Shown piece by piece: positions 1-7,684 of a stretch of 64,000 bases of DNA. Position 1 is the first letter of the stretch; each line of letters starts with the position of its first letter. The stretch comes from DASVRA01 sp036388855 (GTDB lineage Bacteria; Pseudomonadota; Alphaproteobacteria; Caulobacterales; Caulobacteraceae): assembly GCA_036388855.1 (NCBI GenBank), contig DASVRA010000028.1:1-64000 (forward strand), read 5' to 3'. The notes beneath the pieces were generated by a model, which worked only from the letters and a program-made list of their open reading frames with translations, was not told the DNA's origin and searched no databases. The position numbers and the translations under genes are program-made.

Positions 1-218
1 CGGCAAAGGTGCGGGCCCTGCCCCCTCCCACGCCGGAAGTCGTGAGCAGGAGTATGGGGCAGGCGGAAGGCAGGGGGATAAGTCCGGGGTTTTCCCCCTG
101 TTTCGCCGCGAGCGCGCGGTCGGGTTCGGGTGAGGGTTCAACGGCTTGGCGGTTTGAGAGGCGCCGCGGCGGCCCGAGTTGTCAGCCGGATCGAGCAGGG
201 GCTTCCAGACTCACAGGG
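1..218. other. Left-edge stretch without a recognised gene
   Basis: No open frame here has convincing protein character in either direction; the frames that cross it are GC-rich shadows of atpF. It lies downstream of the F0 operon. A gene starting just outside the window could have its promoter here, but no clear -35/-10 pair was found. Confidence 0.4.
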
Positions 219-275
219 CCTCCCCCGCTGGCGGGGGAGGAGCGCGCCGCAAGGCGAGCGGGAGGGGCGTGCGGC
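219..275 (-). repeat. GC-rich palindromic intergenic element / possible terminator of the F0 operon
   Basis: Positions 219-228 and 231-240 form a perfect 10-bp inverted repeat with a TG centre, followed by a CGCC-rich tail that runs to the atpF stop codon. It could act as a strong hairpin at the end of the atp transcript, although no T-run follows. It resembles the palindromic intergenic units common in Caulobacterales genomes. A second, longer palindrome-rich element lies at about 10,990-11,190. Confidence 0.45.
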
Positions 276-770
276 TCAGCTCAGCTTGGCGGGGATCTCG
301 GTGATGGAGCGGTCGACCAGCGGGTCGGACTCGGCCCCCGAGAGGCGGGCCGACAGCACGCCGGCGGCGGCTTCGGCGGCGAGGTCGGCGGCGGCGGCCT
401 TGACCTCGGCCATCGCCTGGGCTTCGGCCAGCGCGATCTTGCGCTGGGCGAGCTCGCCCTGGCGCTGGATCTGCTCTTCGAGGCGGGCGTGGGCCTCGGT
501 TTCGATGCGGCGGGCCTCGCTCTCGGCGTTGGCGAGCATCTGGGCGGCGGTGCGTTCCGCCTCCTCGCGCTCCGTGCGGATGGAGGCGAGCAGGGCCTCG
601 GCCTCGGTGCGCAGCCGCTCGGCCTGCGCCAACTCGCGGCGGATCGCATCGCCCTGGGCGTCCAGCGCGGAGGCGGCCTTCTTGTGCACGCCGAGCCAGA
701 CCAGCAGGCCGATGAAGATCAGCAGCGCCAGGCCGACCCAGAACTCGGCGTTGGTGAGAAGCTCGTTCAC
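276..770 (-). CDS. atpF: F0F1 ATP synthase subunit b
   Basis: A 164-residue peripheral-stalk subunit of the F-type ATP synthase. One N-terminal membrane helix (about residues 8-26) is followed by a long, charged, Ala/Glu/Arg-rich helix that would dimerise with b' and hold F1 against rotation. The GTG at 770 (protein starts VNELLTNAEFW) was chosen because it sits right before the membrane anchor; the frame stays open further upstream only because of GC bias. It is the last gene of the atpI-B-E-F'-F operon, 11 bp after the b' gene. Having two different b-type genes is normal for alphaproteobacteria and phototrophs. The F1 genes are not in the window. Confidence 0.93.
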   Translation of the reverse strand: MNELLTNAEFWVGLALLIFIGLLVWLGVHKKAASALDAQGDAIRRELAQAERLRTEAEALLASIRTEREEAERTAAQMLANAESEARRIETEAHARLEEQIQRQGELAQRKIALAEAQAMAEVKAAAADLAAEAAAGVLSARLSGAESDPLVDRSITEIPAKLS

Positions 771-781
771 GTCGGTGGTCC

Positions 782-1351
782 TTAAGCGCGCGCCGCCAGC
801 GCCCGGTCCACCTCTTCGGTGGAGGCGGGGCGGCCGGACAGCTTCTCGACGATGGCCTGGGCGGTCTCGGCGGCGATGCCGCGAACGCTGGCCATCGCCT
901 GTTCGCGCGCCTGGCGGATGCCGGCCTCGGCGGAGGCCATGGTTTCGGCCAGCCGCGCCTCTTCCGCCGCCTGGCGCTGTTGGGCCTCGGCCTTGACGCG
1001 GGCCTTGGCTTCGGCGGCGGTTTTCTGAGCCCGGGCCCGAGCCTGGCCGGTTTCGGCGGCGGCTTCGGCGGCTTGCGCCTCCGCGACCGCCTTCAGCCGG
1101 CGGGCCTCGGCGATGTCGCCGGCGATGGTCTCTTCGCGCCTGACGATGGTCCCGCCCACGCGCGGCACGAACACCGTCTTCATCAGCACGAACAGCACCG
1201 CGAAGATGATCAGCAGCCACACCGCCTGGCCCGCCCACCAGGTCGGGTCGAACTGGGGCAGGCCGCCCGAGCCGCCTTCGTGGCCGGCGGCTTCGGTGGT
1301 CGCGGTGGTGTGCTCGGCCCCCGAAGGGGCGTGCTCGGGCGCGGGCGCCAT
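782..1351 (-). CDS. atpG: F0F1 ATP synthase subunit b'
   Basis: The second b-type stalk subunit, 189 residues. It has a His/Glu/Ala-rich N-terminal tail, a membrane helix at about residues 43-62 (WLLIIFAVLFVLMKTVF) and a long Ala/Glu/Arg coiled-coil helix. It pairs with subunit b in a heterodimeric stalk. The ATG at 1351 follows an AGCAGG-like ribosome site; a GTG one codon upstream is the alternative. Only 7 bp separate it from the atpE stop, consistent with one transcript. In alphaproteobacteria this gene is named atpG, atpX or atpF2. Confidence 0.9.
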   Translation of the reverse strand: MAPAPEHAPSGAEHTTATTEAAGHEGGSGGLPQFDPTWWAGQAVWLLIIFAVLFVLMKTVFVPRVGGTIVRREETIAGDIAEARRLKAVAEAQAAEAAAETGQARARAQKTAAEAKARVKAEAQQRQAAEEARLAETMASAEAGIRQAREQAMASVRGIAAETAQAIVEKLSGRPASTEEVDRALAARA

Positions 1352-1358
1352 CACCTGC

Positions 1359-1592
1359 TTAGCCGACCTTCACGAACAGGATGATGAAGGCCAGCACCAG
1401 GGCGAAGATGCCCAGCGCTTCGGTGAGCGCGATGCCCAGGAACAGCATCGGCTGCTGGCTGGCGGCGGCCGAGGGGTTGCGCAGCGCACCTTGCAGGTAG
1501 CCGCCGAACAGGGCGCCCAGGCCGGCGCCGGCGCCGATCAGGCCCATGGTCGCCAGGCCGGCGCCGATGTATTTCGCGGAAACGGGATCCAT
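1359..1592 (-). CDS. atpE: F0F1 ATP synthase subunit c
   Basis: A 77-residue proteolipid that forms the rotating c-ring. It is a hairpin of two membrane helices: a Gly/Ala-rich first helix (GAGLATMGLIGAGAGLGAL) and a second helix carrying the proton-binding Glu in the segment ALTEALGIFALVLAF. The polar loop between them (RNPSAAAS) has the usual Arg-Asn-Pro. Length and order match the family. No extra sodium-ligand signature was recognised, so a proton-driven enzyme is assumed. It lies between atpB and the b' gene. Confidence 0.95.
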   Translation of the reverse strand: MDPVSAKYIGAGLATMGLIGAGAGLGALFGGYLQGALRNPSAAASQQPMLFLGIALTEALGIFALVLAFIILFVKVG

Positions 1593-1638
1593 TGTTTTCA
1601 GAAGCTCCGAGGGTTGGATGGAGGAGGAAGGGTCCGGC

Positions 1639-2460
1639 TCAGTGGCCGTGCCCGAGGTTGACGACTTCGTTGAGGTAGACCGAGGTCAGGGCGGCGAACA
1701 CGAAGGCCTGCAGGAAGGCCACGATCAGCTCCAGCGCGGTCAGCGCCACGACCATGCCGAAGCTGACCGCCGAACCGAGCAGGCCCAGGTAGGCCATGCC
1801 GCCGGTGGTCAGGGCGAACACGCCCAGGCCGACGACGAAGCTGGCGAAGATATTCATCACCACGTGGCCGCCGATCATGTTGCCGAACAACCGCATGGCC
1901 AGGGTCAGCGGCCGCACCATGAAGGAGATCAGCTCGATCAGCACCATCATCGGCAGCATCCACCAGGGTACGCCCTTGGGGACGAACAAGCTGAAGAACT
2001 TCAAGCCGTTCTTCCAGAAGCCGATGGCGATGACGGTGAGAAAGGTCAGCACCGCCAGCGTCGCCGTCACCGCGAGCTGGGCGGTGGCGGTGAAGGAATA
2101 GTACTGGCCCGCCACGTTGCCGAGGTTGAAGATCAGCCCGATCATGTTGAAGAACAGCACCACCATGAAGATGGTGAACACGAACGGGATGTAGGGGCGG
2201 CCCTTCTCGCCGATGATCGGGGAGACCAGGGTGCGGTCGACGATGTTGTAGAGGCCCTCGCCCAGCGCCTGGGCGCGGCTTGGCACCACCTGGCCGCGCG
2301 CGGTGACCAGGAACCACAGGCAGATCAGCGCCGCGCCGATCATCATGGTCAGCACCGAGTTGGTGATCGACAGGTCGAGCGCGCCCAGCGGCGTGTCGAT
2401 CGGCGGGATCTCCACGATCTTCTTGATGTGGAACTGGTGCATCGGGTCGATGGCGGCCAT
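1639..2460 (-). CDS. atpB: F0F1 ATP synthase subunit a
   Basis: A 273-residue polytopic membrane protein that forms the proton half-channels against the c-ring. The essential Arg is visible in the conserved segment SFMVRPLTLAMRLFGNMIGG. The downstream VALTALELIVAFLQAFVF helix and the periplasmic N-terminal segment are also typical. The ATG at 2460 is preceded by a GAGAAGGAC-type ribosome site on the minus strand. Twenty bases separate it from the upstream atpI-like gene, and all five genes read in one direction. Confidence 0.95.
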   Translation of the reverse strand: MAAIDPMHQFHIKKIVEIPPIDTPLGALDLSITNSVLTMMIGAALICLWFLVTARGQVVPSRAQALGEGLYNIVDRTLVSPIIGEKGRPYIPFVFTIFMVVLFFNMIGLIFNLGNVAGQYYSFTATAQLAVTATLAVLTFLTVIAIGFWKNGLKFFSLFVPKGVPWWMLPMMVLIELISFMVRPLTLAMRLFGNMIGGHVVMNIFASFVVGLGVFALTTGGMAYLGLLGSAVSFGMVVALTALELIVAFLQAFVFAALTSVYLNEVVNLGHGH

Positions 2461-2479
2461 CGGCTCGTCGGTCCTTCTC

Positions 2480-2842
2480 TCAGTCCTCGTCGTCGCCCGC
2501 CACGGTGGGGGCCGGATGTTGCGCCAGCGACTTCGCGGCCAAGGCGGCCGCGGTGCGGGCGGCCATGAACACGGCCACGGCCGAGCCGATCACCAGCCCG
2601 CCGACCACGCCCCAGGGCGCGGTCCCGGCGAACCGGTCGACCAGCCAGCCAATGGCGGCGCCGCCGAGGAAGCCGCTGACGACCTCCCAGACCATGCGCC
2701 AGCCGCCGGCCATCTGGCCCTCGCCGCCGGCCAGGCCGCCGAGCAGCCCGCCCTTGGGCCTGGCCCGGTCCGCCTCGAAAGCGTCGAGCCGGGCCTCGAG
2801 GCTGTCGAGCGCCCCAGGCGGTCGGTGGTCCGGATCGGGCAT
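2480..2842 (-). CDS. atpI: AtpI/AtpZ-type ATP synthase assembly protein
   Basis: A 120-residue protein at the head of the F0 operon. A charged cytoplasmic N-terminus (about 45 residues, with ALDSLEARLDAFEADRARP) is followed by two Gly/Ala-rich membrane helices (VWEVVSGFLGGAAIGWLVD and WGVVGGLVIGSAVAVFMA). This is the layout of AtpI/AtpZ proteins, which help c-ring assembly and possibly Mg uptake. Identification rests on position and topology as much as on sequence. The operon promoter should lie at about 2843-3000, where it faces the divergent gluQ gene. Confidence 0.85.
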   Translation of the reverse strand: MPDPDHRPPGALDSLEARLDAFEADRARPKGGLLGGLAGGEGQMAGGWRMVWEVVSGFLGGAAIGWLVDRFAGTAPWGVVGGLVIGSAVAVFMAARTAAALAAKSLAQHPAPTVAGDDED

Positions 2843-3010
2843 GGATTACGCGAAAGAGGGGCCAAGGCGTCGCCGCCTCAGCCCCCGGCTTGGTCGCGGC
2901 GTTACCTATAGGCGCGCACCCCGCGCGTCAAGGACGTGCCGAGCGCAGGTAAGCGGCTGAAAAAGCTCCCGTCCTTCGGCAGGCGGCGGCCCGTCTGGTA
3001 TGAGAGGACG

Positions 3011-3892
3011 ATGTTCGTCACCCGCTTCGCTCCCTCGCCCACGGGCCTGCTGCACCGGGGCCACGCCTTTTCGGCGCTGACCGCGTTCGAGGCGGCGCGG
3101 GCAGCGGGCGGGCGGTTCCTGCTGCGCATCGAGGACATCGACGCCGGGCGTTGCCGGCCCGAATTCGAGGCGGGGATTTACGAGGACCTGGCATGGCTTG
3201 GGATCAAATGGGAGCAGCCGGTGCGGCGGCAGTCGGAGCACCTCGGCGGCTACCACGCGACGCTGGAGCGGCTGCGGGAGATAGGCGTGCTCTACCGGTG
3301 CTTCCGCACCCGCAAGGAGCTGATGGACGGGATCGGCCAGGCGCCGCATGGGGTCGAGCAGGCGCCGTTCGCCGGTGGTCCTCTGCCGCCTGACGAGGAG
3401 ACGCGGCGGCTGGCGGCGGGGGAGGCGTTCGCCTGGCGGCTATCGATGGAGGCGGCGCGGCGGCGGCTGGGCGGCTGGGGCGGCCTGACGTTTGTGGAAG
3501 AAGGGGAGGGGTCGCGCGGCGAACAGGGGGTCGTTCAAGCGGAGCCGGAACGGGAGGGCGACGTAATCCTGGCGCGCAAGGACCTGGGGGTGGCCTATCA
3601 CCTGGCGGTGGTGGTGGACGACGCGCTGCAGGGAGTCACCCATGTGATCCGGGGCAATGACTTGTTCGAGGCGGCGCACGTGCAGCGGCTGTTGCAGGCG
3701 CTGCTCGGGCTGGCGACGCCGGCTTACCGCCACCATCGGCTGCTGCTGCGGCCGGACGGCAAGCGCTACGCCAAGCGGGATACGGCGGAGACGCTGCGGG
3801 ACATCCGCGAGAGGGGCGTTACGGCGGCGGAGCTGCGGCGCGAGCTTGGGTTCGGCGAAGGCGCGGATCGGGGCTCGCGTGTTACAATATAA
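3011..3892 (+). CDS. gluQ: Glutamyl-Q tRNA(Asp) synthetase
   Basis: A truncated GluRS paralogue (293 residues) that attaches glutamate to queuosine in the tRNA-Asp anticodon. The class I HIGH-type motif is HRGH at residues 15-18, right after RFAPSPTG. A KMSKS-like element is at KRYAKRDTAE near the C-terminus, and there is no anticodon-binding domain. The ATG at 3011 gives MFVTRFAPSPTG, the family start. Oddity: the usual CxC zinc pair is reduced to one Cys (YRCFRTRKEL), so the zinc site looks lost. The stop codon lies inside a Zur-like palindrome that probably controls the downstream genes. Confidence 0.92.
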   Translation: MFVTRFAPSPTGLLHRGHAFSALTAFEAARAAGGRFLLRIEDIDAGRCRPEFEAGIYEDLAWLGIKWEQPVRRQSEHLGGYHATLERLREIGVLYRCFRTRKELMDGIGQAPHGVEQAPFAGGPLPPDEETRRLAAGEAFAWRLSMEAARRRLGGWGGLTFVEEGEGSRGEQGVVQAEPEREGDVILARKDLGVAYHLAVVVDDALQGVTHVIRGNDLFEAAHVQRLLQALLGLATPAYRHHRLLLRPDGKRYAKRDTAETLRDIRERGVTAAELRRELGFGEGADRGSRVTI

Positions 3893-3893
3893 C
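3881..3893 (+). promoter_or_regulatory. Zur-like operator palindrome
   Basis: GTTACAATATAAC is an inverted repeat (GTTA / TAAC) that differs by one base from the GTTATAATATAAC core known for Zur sites of proteobacteria. It stands out as AT-rich in GC-rich DNA, overlaps the gluQ TAA stop (3890-3892), and ends 40 bp before the GTG of the next gene. TACAAT (3883-3888) or TATAAC (3888-3893) inside it could be the -10 element. The downstream genes are a permease and a His-rich CDF exporter, which fits zinc control. The assignment to Zur is inferred. Confidence 0.5.
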
Positions 3894-3933
3894 GAGCTAT
3901 AGGCGGAGCGATGTTCCGCGGCGGCATGCCCCT

Positions 3934-4584
3934 GTGACCGACACCCTGCTCGCCTCGATCCTGGGGACCGGGTTCGCCGTGGCCTTCCTCCACGCGGCTC
4001 TGCCGACGCACTGGCTGCCGTTCGTGCTGGTCGGGCGGGCGCAGGGCTGGAGCCGGGGGCGCACCCTGGCGGTGGCGGGGCTGGCGGGGCTGGCGCACGT
4101 CGCCTTCACCATCGTGCTGGGGCTGGGCGTGGTGACGCTGGGGATCGAGATCCACCGGCGGTTCGCCGAGGTGCTGCCGGCGCTGGCGGCCGGCGTGCTG
4201 CTGTTGCTGGGTGGCTTCTATGTCCTGCGCACATTGGCGGGCGCGCCCGCGCACGCCCATGCCGGGGCGGCTCCGCCGCCGGGGCGTGGGCGGCGGTTCG
4301 CGTCGGATGGGGCGGCGATGGGCAGCCTGGTGCTGATGCTCACCCTGTCGCCGTGCGAGGCGTTCCTGCCGGTCTACCTTTCCGGCGCCGCCTACGGCTG
4401 GGGCGCGTTCACGCTGCTGAGCGCGGCGCTGCTGCTGGCTACGGCGGCCGGGATGCTGCTGTTCACCCTGCTGGCTCTGCTAGGCGCCGAGCGCTTGCGG
4501 CTCGGCCTGCTGGAACGCTACGACAGCCTGATCCTGGGCGTGATGCTGTGTCTGCTCGCCGTCGCCATCCTGGTCCTGCAATGA
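3934..4584 (+). CDS. Polytopic membrane protein, putative metal permease (NicO/UreH/TauE-like)
   Basis: A 216-residue integral membrane protein with about six hydrophobic helices. Helix 1 carries HAALPTHW, helix 2 LAGLAHVAF, and a later helix LTLSPCEAFLPVYLSG. Intramembrane His, Pro, Cys and Glu of this kind recall NicO/UreH/TauE-type transporters, but no HX4DH nickel signature is present. The cytoplasmic loop contains APAHAHAGA. The GTG start at 3934 is forced by an upstream stop. Its last codons overlap the CDF exporter start (ATGA), so the two are translationally coupled. The upstream Zur-like box and the CDF partner suggest metal transport. The exact substrate is unknown. Confidence 0.65.
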   Translation: MTDTLLASILGTGFAVAFLHAALPTHWLPFVLVGRAQGWSRGRTLAVAGLAGLAHVAFTIVLGLGVVTLGIEIHRRFAEVLPALAAGVLLLLGGFYVLRTLAGAPAHAHAGAAPPPGRGRRFASDGAAMGSLVLMLTLSPCEAFLPVYLSGAAYGWGAFTLLSAALLLATAAGMLLFTLLALLGAERLRLGLLERYDSLILGVMLCLLAVAILVLQ

Positions 4585-5498
4585 GCGCGCACGCCCACAG
4601 CCGCCACGGCCATCACCACCATGGTCACGGTCCCCTCCACCTGGAGGGCGGCGACTGGCGCTATGCGGCCGCGATCGGGCTGAACCTGGTGTTCGTGGCG
4701 ACGGAGGCGGGATTCGGGCTGTGGTCCAACTCCACCGCGCTCCTTGCCGACGCCGGGCATAACCTTTCGGACGTGCTGGGCCTGGCCCTGGCGGGCGGAG
4801 CGGCGTGGCTGGCGCGGCGGCGGGGGACGGCGCGGCGGACCTACGGCTTCGGCAAGGCCACGATCCTGGCGGCGCTGGCCAACGCGGTGCTGCTGGCGGT
4901 CGCCTGCGGCGCCATCGCGCTGGAGGCGGGGCAGCGGTTGCTCGAGCCTCGCCCCGTGGAGGCGCGGGTGGTGATCGCGGTGGCGGCGGCCGGATTCGTG
5001 ATCAACTTCGCCACCGCCATGCTGTTCTTCCGCGGCCGCGGGACGGACGTGAACCAGCGCGGCGCCTTCCTGCACATGGCGGCGGACGCGGGCGTGTCGC
5101 TGGGGGTGGCGATCGCGGGTCTGATCATCCTGGCAACGGGGCTGACGTGGATCGACCCATTAGTGAGCCTTGGGATCGTGGCGGTGATCCTGGCGGGGAC
5201 CTGGGGGCTGCTGCGCGAGTCCACCGACCTGGCGATGGACACCGCGCCGGCCGGGATCGACATCACGGCGGTGCAGCGGTTCCTGGGGGGGCTGCCCGGC
5301 GTGAGCGCGGTGCACGACCTGCATGTCTGGAACACCTCGGCCACCGAGACGGCGCTGACCGCGCACCTGGTGCGCGAGGCCGGCGCCGACGGGGCCTTCC
5401 TGTCCGAGACGCTGGGCGAGATCCGCGCCCGCTTCGGCATCCGCCACGCCACCCTGCAGGTCGAGGGGGCGGCGCTGGACGGCTGCCCCGACTGCTGA
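4581..5498 (+). CDS. CDF (cation diffusion facilitator) metal exporter, CzcD/ZitB type
   Basis: A 305-residue proton/divalent-cation antiporter that would export zinc or cobalt from the cytoplasm. The N-terminus is His-rich (HAHSRHGHHHHGHG). Six membrane helices include the two metal-binding HxxxD elements, HNLSD in helix 2 (LLADAGHNLSD) and HMAAD in helix 5. A cytoplasmic ferredoxin-like domain with VHDLHVWNTS follows, ending in CPDC. The ATG overlaps the stop of the preceding permease gene by four bases. An SDR gene starts 10 bp downstream. The His/Asp quartet indicates Zn; the His-rich tail may serve as a metal sensor. Confidence 0.9.
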   Translation: MSAHAHSRHGHHHHGHGPLHLEGGDWRYAAAIGLNLVFVATEAGFGLWSNSTALLADAGHNLSDVLGLALAGGAAWLARRRGTARRTYGFGKATILAALANAVLLAVACGAIALEAGQRLLEPRPVEARVVIAVAAAGFVINFATAMLFFRGRGTDVNQRGAFLHMAADAGVSLGVAIAGLIILATGLTWIDPLVSLGIVAVILAGTWGLLRESTDLAMDTAPAGIDITAVQRFLGGLPGVSAVHDLHVWNTSATETALTAHLVREAGADGAFLSETLGEIRARFGIRHATLQVEGAALDGCPDC

Positions 5499-5508
5499 AG
5501 GAGACGAG

Positions 5509-6195
5509 ATGCCCAAGGCCCTGATCGTCGGCGCCTCCCGCGGCCTGGGCCTTGGCCTGGTCGAAGAGTTCGCCCGCCGCGGCTGGGAAGTGCTGGCCAC
5601 GGTGCGAGACCCGGCGCGCGCGCCCGAGCTCGGCCAGCTGGCGCTGGGCGGCAAGACCCGGATTGAGCCGCTGGACGTGACCAGGACCGAGACCGCGGCG
5701 GCGCTGGACGAGGCGCTCGCGGACGAGGTTTTCGACCTGCTGTTCCTCAATGCCGGCATGGGCAATCCGCCGGGCAAGCGGGTGGCGAACGTGTCAGACG
5801 CCGAGATGTGGGCCCTGTTCGAGACCAACGCGCTGGGGCCGGTGCGCACGGCGGAGATGCTGGCTGGGCACGTGCGCCCGCGCACGGGCGTGGTCGCCTT
5901 CATGACCTCGCGGCTGGGCAGCGTTGCGGACAAGACCAGCGAGCACGCGGAACTCTACAGCGCGACCAAGGCGGCGCTGAACTCGTTCAGCCGCAGCTTC
6001 GCCGCGCGGCATACGCAGGAGAGGCTGACGGTGCTGTCGCTGCACCCGGGCTGGGTTCGCACCGAGATCGGCGGGCCGAACGCGCCGCTCGACGTGGAGA
6101 CCAGCGTGCGCGGGCTGGCGGACGTGGTGGAGGCGGCGCGAGGGACCGGCGTCCACCGCTTCCTCGACTACACGGGCGCGGAAATCCCCTGGTAG
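5509..6195 (+). CDS. SDR-family oxidoreductase (CsgA/C-signal-like)
   Basis: A 228-residue short-chain dehydrogenase with a Rossmann fold. The cofactor motif GASRGLGLG is at residues 8-16, the NAG motif is LFLNAGMGNPP, and the active-site Tyr and Lys are Y150 and K154 (ELYSATKAAL) with an upstream Ser in FMTSRLGS. It lacks the usual C-terminal extension and is close in size to CsgA-like SDRs. The ATG follows AAGGAGACGAG. It begins 10 bp after the CDF gene, so it is likely cotranscribed. Its substrate cannot be read from sequence, and a link to metal handling is only positional. Confidence 0.85.
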   Translation: MPKALIVGASRGLGLGLVEEFARRGWEVLATVRDPARAPELGQLALGGKTRIEPLDVTRTETAAALDEALADEVFDLLFLNAGMGNPPGKRVANVSDAEMWALFETNALGPVRTAEMLAGHVRPRTGVVAFMTSRLGSVADKTSEHAELYSATKAALNSFSRSFAARHTQERLTVLSLHPGWVRTEIGGPNAPLDVETSVRGLADVVEAARGTGVHRFLDYTGAEIPW

Positions 6196-6201
6196 CGCAT
6201 A

Positions 6202-6235
6202 CGAAAATGGCCGGACGCGAGATCCGGCCATTTCG
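6202..6235. terminator. Bidirectional intrinsic terminator
   Basis: An 11-bp perfect inverted repeat (6205-6215 with 6223-6233; arm AAATGGCCGGA) with a 7-base loop. It is flanked by A-rich sequence on the left and TTTCG on the right, so it can terminate both the plus-strand SDR transcript and the convergent exbD transcript. With one bulge the stem extends outward by about 3 bp. Confidence 0.8.
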
Positions 6236-6253
6236 TCCGATGGTTCTGAGGGA

Positions 6254-6691
6254 TCAGGCCTCGCCGGGGCGGGCCTCTTCGCTGATCAGCGCGACCTTGT
6301 AGTAGCCGTCGTACTGGAGGCGGTTCACCACGGCCATGAAGTCGCCGTAGCGCACGTCTCGGTCGGCGCGGATCAGGATGGTCTCGTTCTTGGGCTGGGC
6401 CACCTGGAGCTTGGCGGTCAAATCGACATCCAATGTCTCCAACGAGGTGGGACGGCCGCTGATCTGCAGCTGGCCGGTCTTGAGGATGGAGATGAAGGTC
6501 GGGTCCGGCGGCGGGTTGTCGGTGGCCACCGGCGGCGGCAGGTCCACCTTGATGGCCAGCGTGGCCAGCGGCGCGGACACCATGAAGATGATCAGCAGCA
6601 CCAGCATCACGTCGACGAAGGGCGTGACGTTGATGTCGGCGTTCTGCCCGAGATTGTACTTGCCCTTCCCCCCGGAAACCTTCGCGGCCAT
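6254..6691 (-). CDS. exbD: ExbD/TolR-family biopolymer transport protein
   Basis: A 145-residue single-pass inner-membrane protein. It has a cytoplasmic N-terminus, a membrane helix carrying the proton-conducting Asp (D27 in NVTPFVDVMLVLLIIFMV) and a periplasmic domain ending KVALISEEA. It would work with an ExbB/TolQ-type channel to power TonB-like transport. No exbB or tonB gene lies beside it. A second, distinct family member (tolR) is in the Tol-Pal operon at 57.3 kb, so this copy likely belongs to another TonB-ExbB set. Its leader holds a perfect 8-bp-arm palindrome at 6709-6726. Confidence 0.9.
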   Translation of the reverse strand: MAAKVSGGKGKYNLGQNADINVTPFVDVMLVLLIIFMVSAPLATLAIKVDLPPPVATDNPPPDPTFISILKTGQLQISGRPTSLETLDVDLTAKLQVAQPKNETILIRADRDVRYGDFMAVVNRLQYDGYYKVALISEEARPGEA

Positions 6692-6708
6692 GCGTCGTCC
6701 TCGTCAGC

Positions 6709-6726
6709 GGCCCGCGTCCGCGGGCC
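6709..6726 (-). promoter_or_regulatory. Palindrome in the exbD leader
   Basis: GGCCCGCG and CGCGGGCC face each other across two bases, 18 bp upstream of the exbD ATG. As RNA this makes a very stable hairpin just before the ribosome site. It may modulate translation, or it may be chance in GC-rich DNA. Confidence 0.3.
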
Positions 6727-6884
6727 TTGGGTCGTTTTCGGCGGCAGCAATCGCCGAACTGGAGGCGCAAGTAAAGACCGTCGCGGTGCTCGCCCGGCGC
6801 CACAGGTGAATCGCGCGAGCGGCCGGTTGGTTCATTCCGCCGCCGCCGATTGACCGGACCGGCTCGGCGCCGGAAACCCGACGA

Positions 6885-7619
<735 letters not shown>

Positions 7620-7684
7620 GCAAGCCGTCTTTGCCGCCTCCGCGGTGACTTCCGGCGGGAGGGGAATCCAGCTACGAACGGAGC

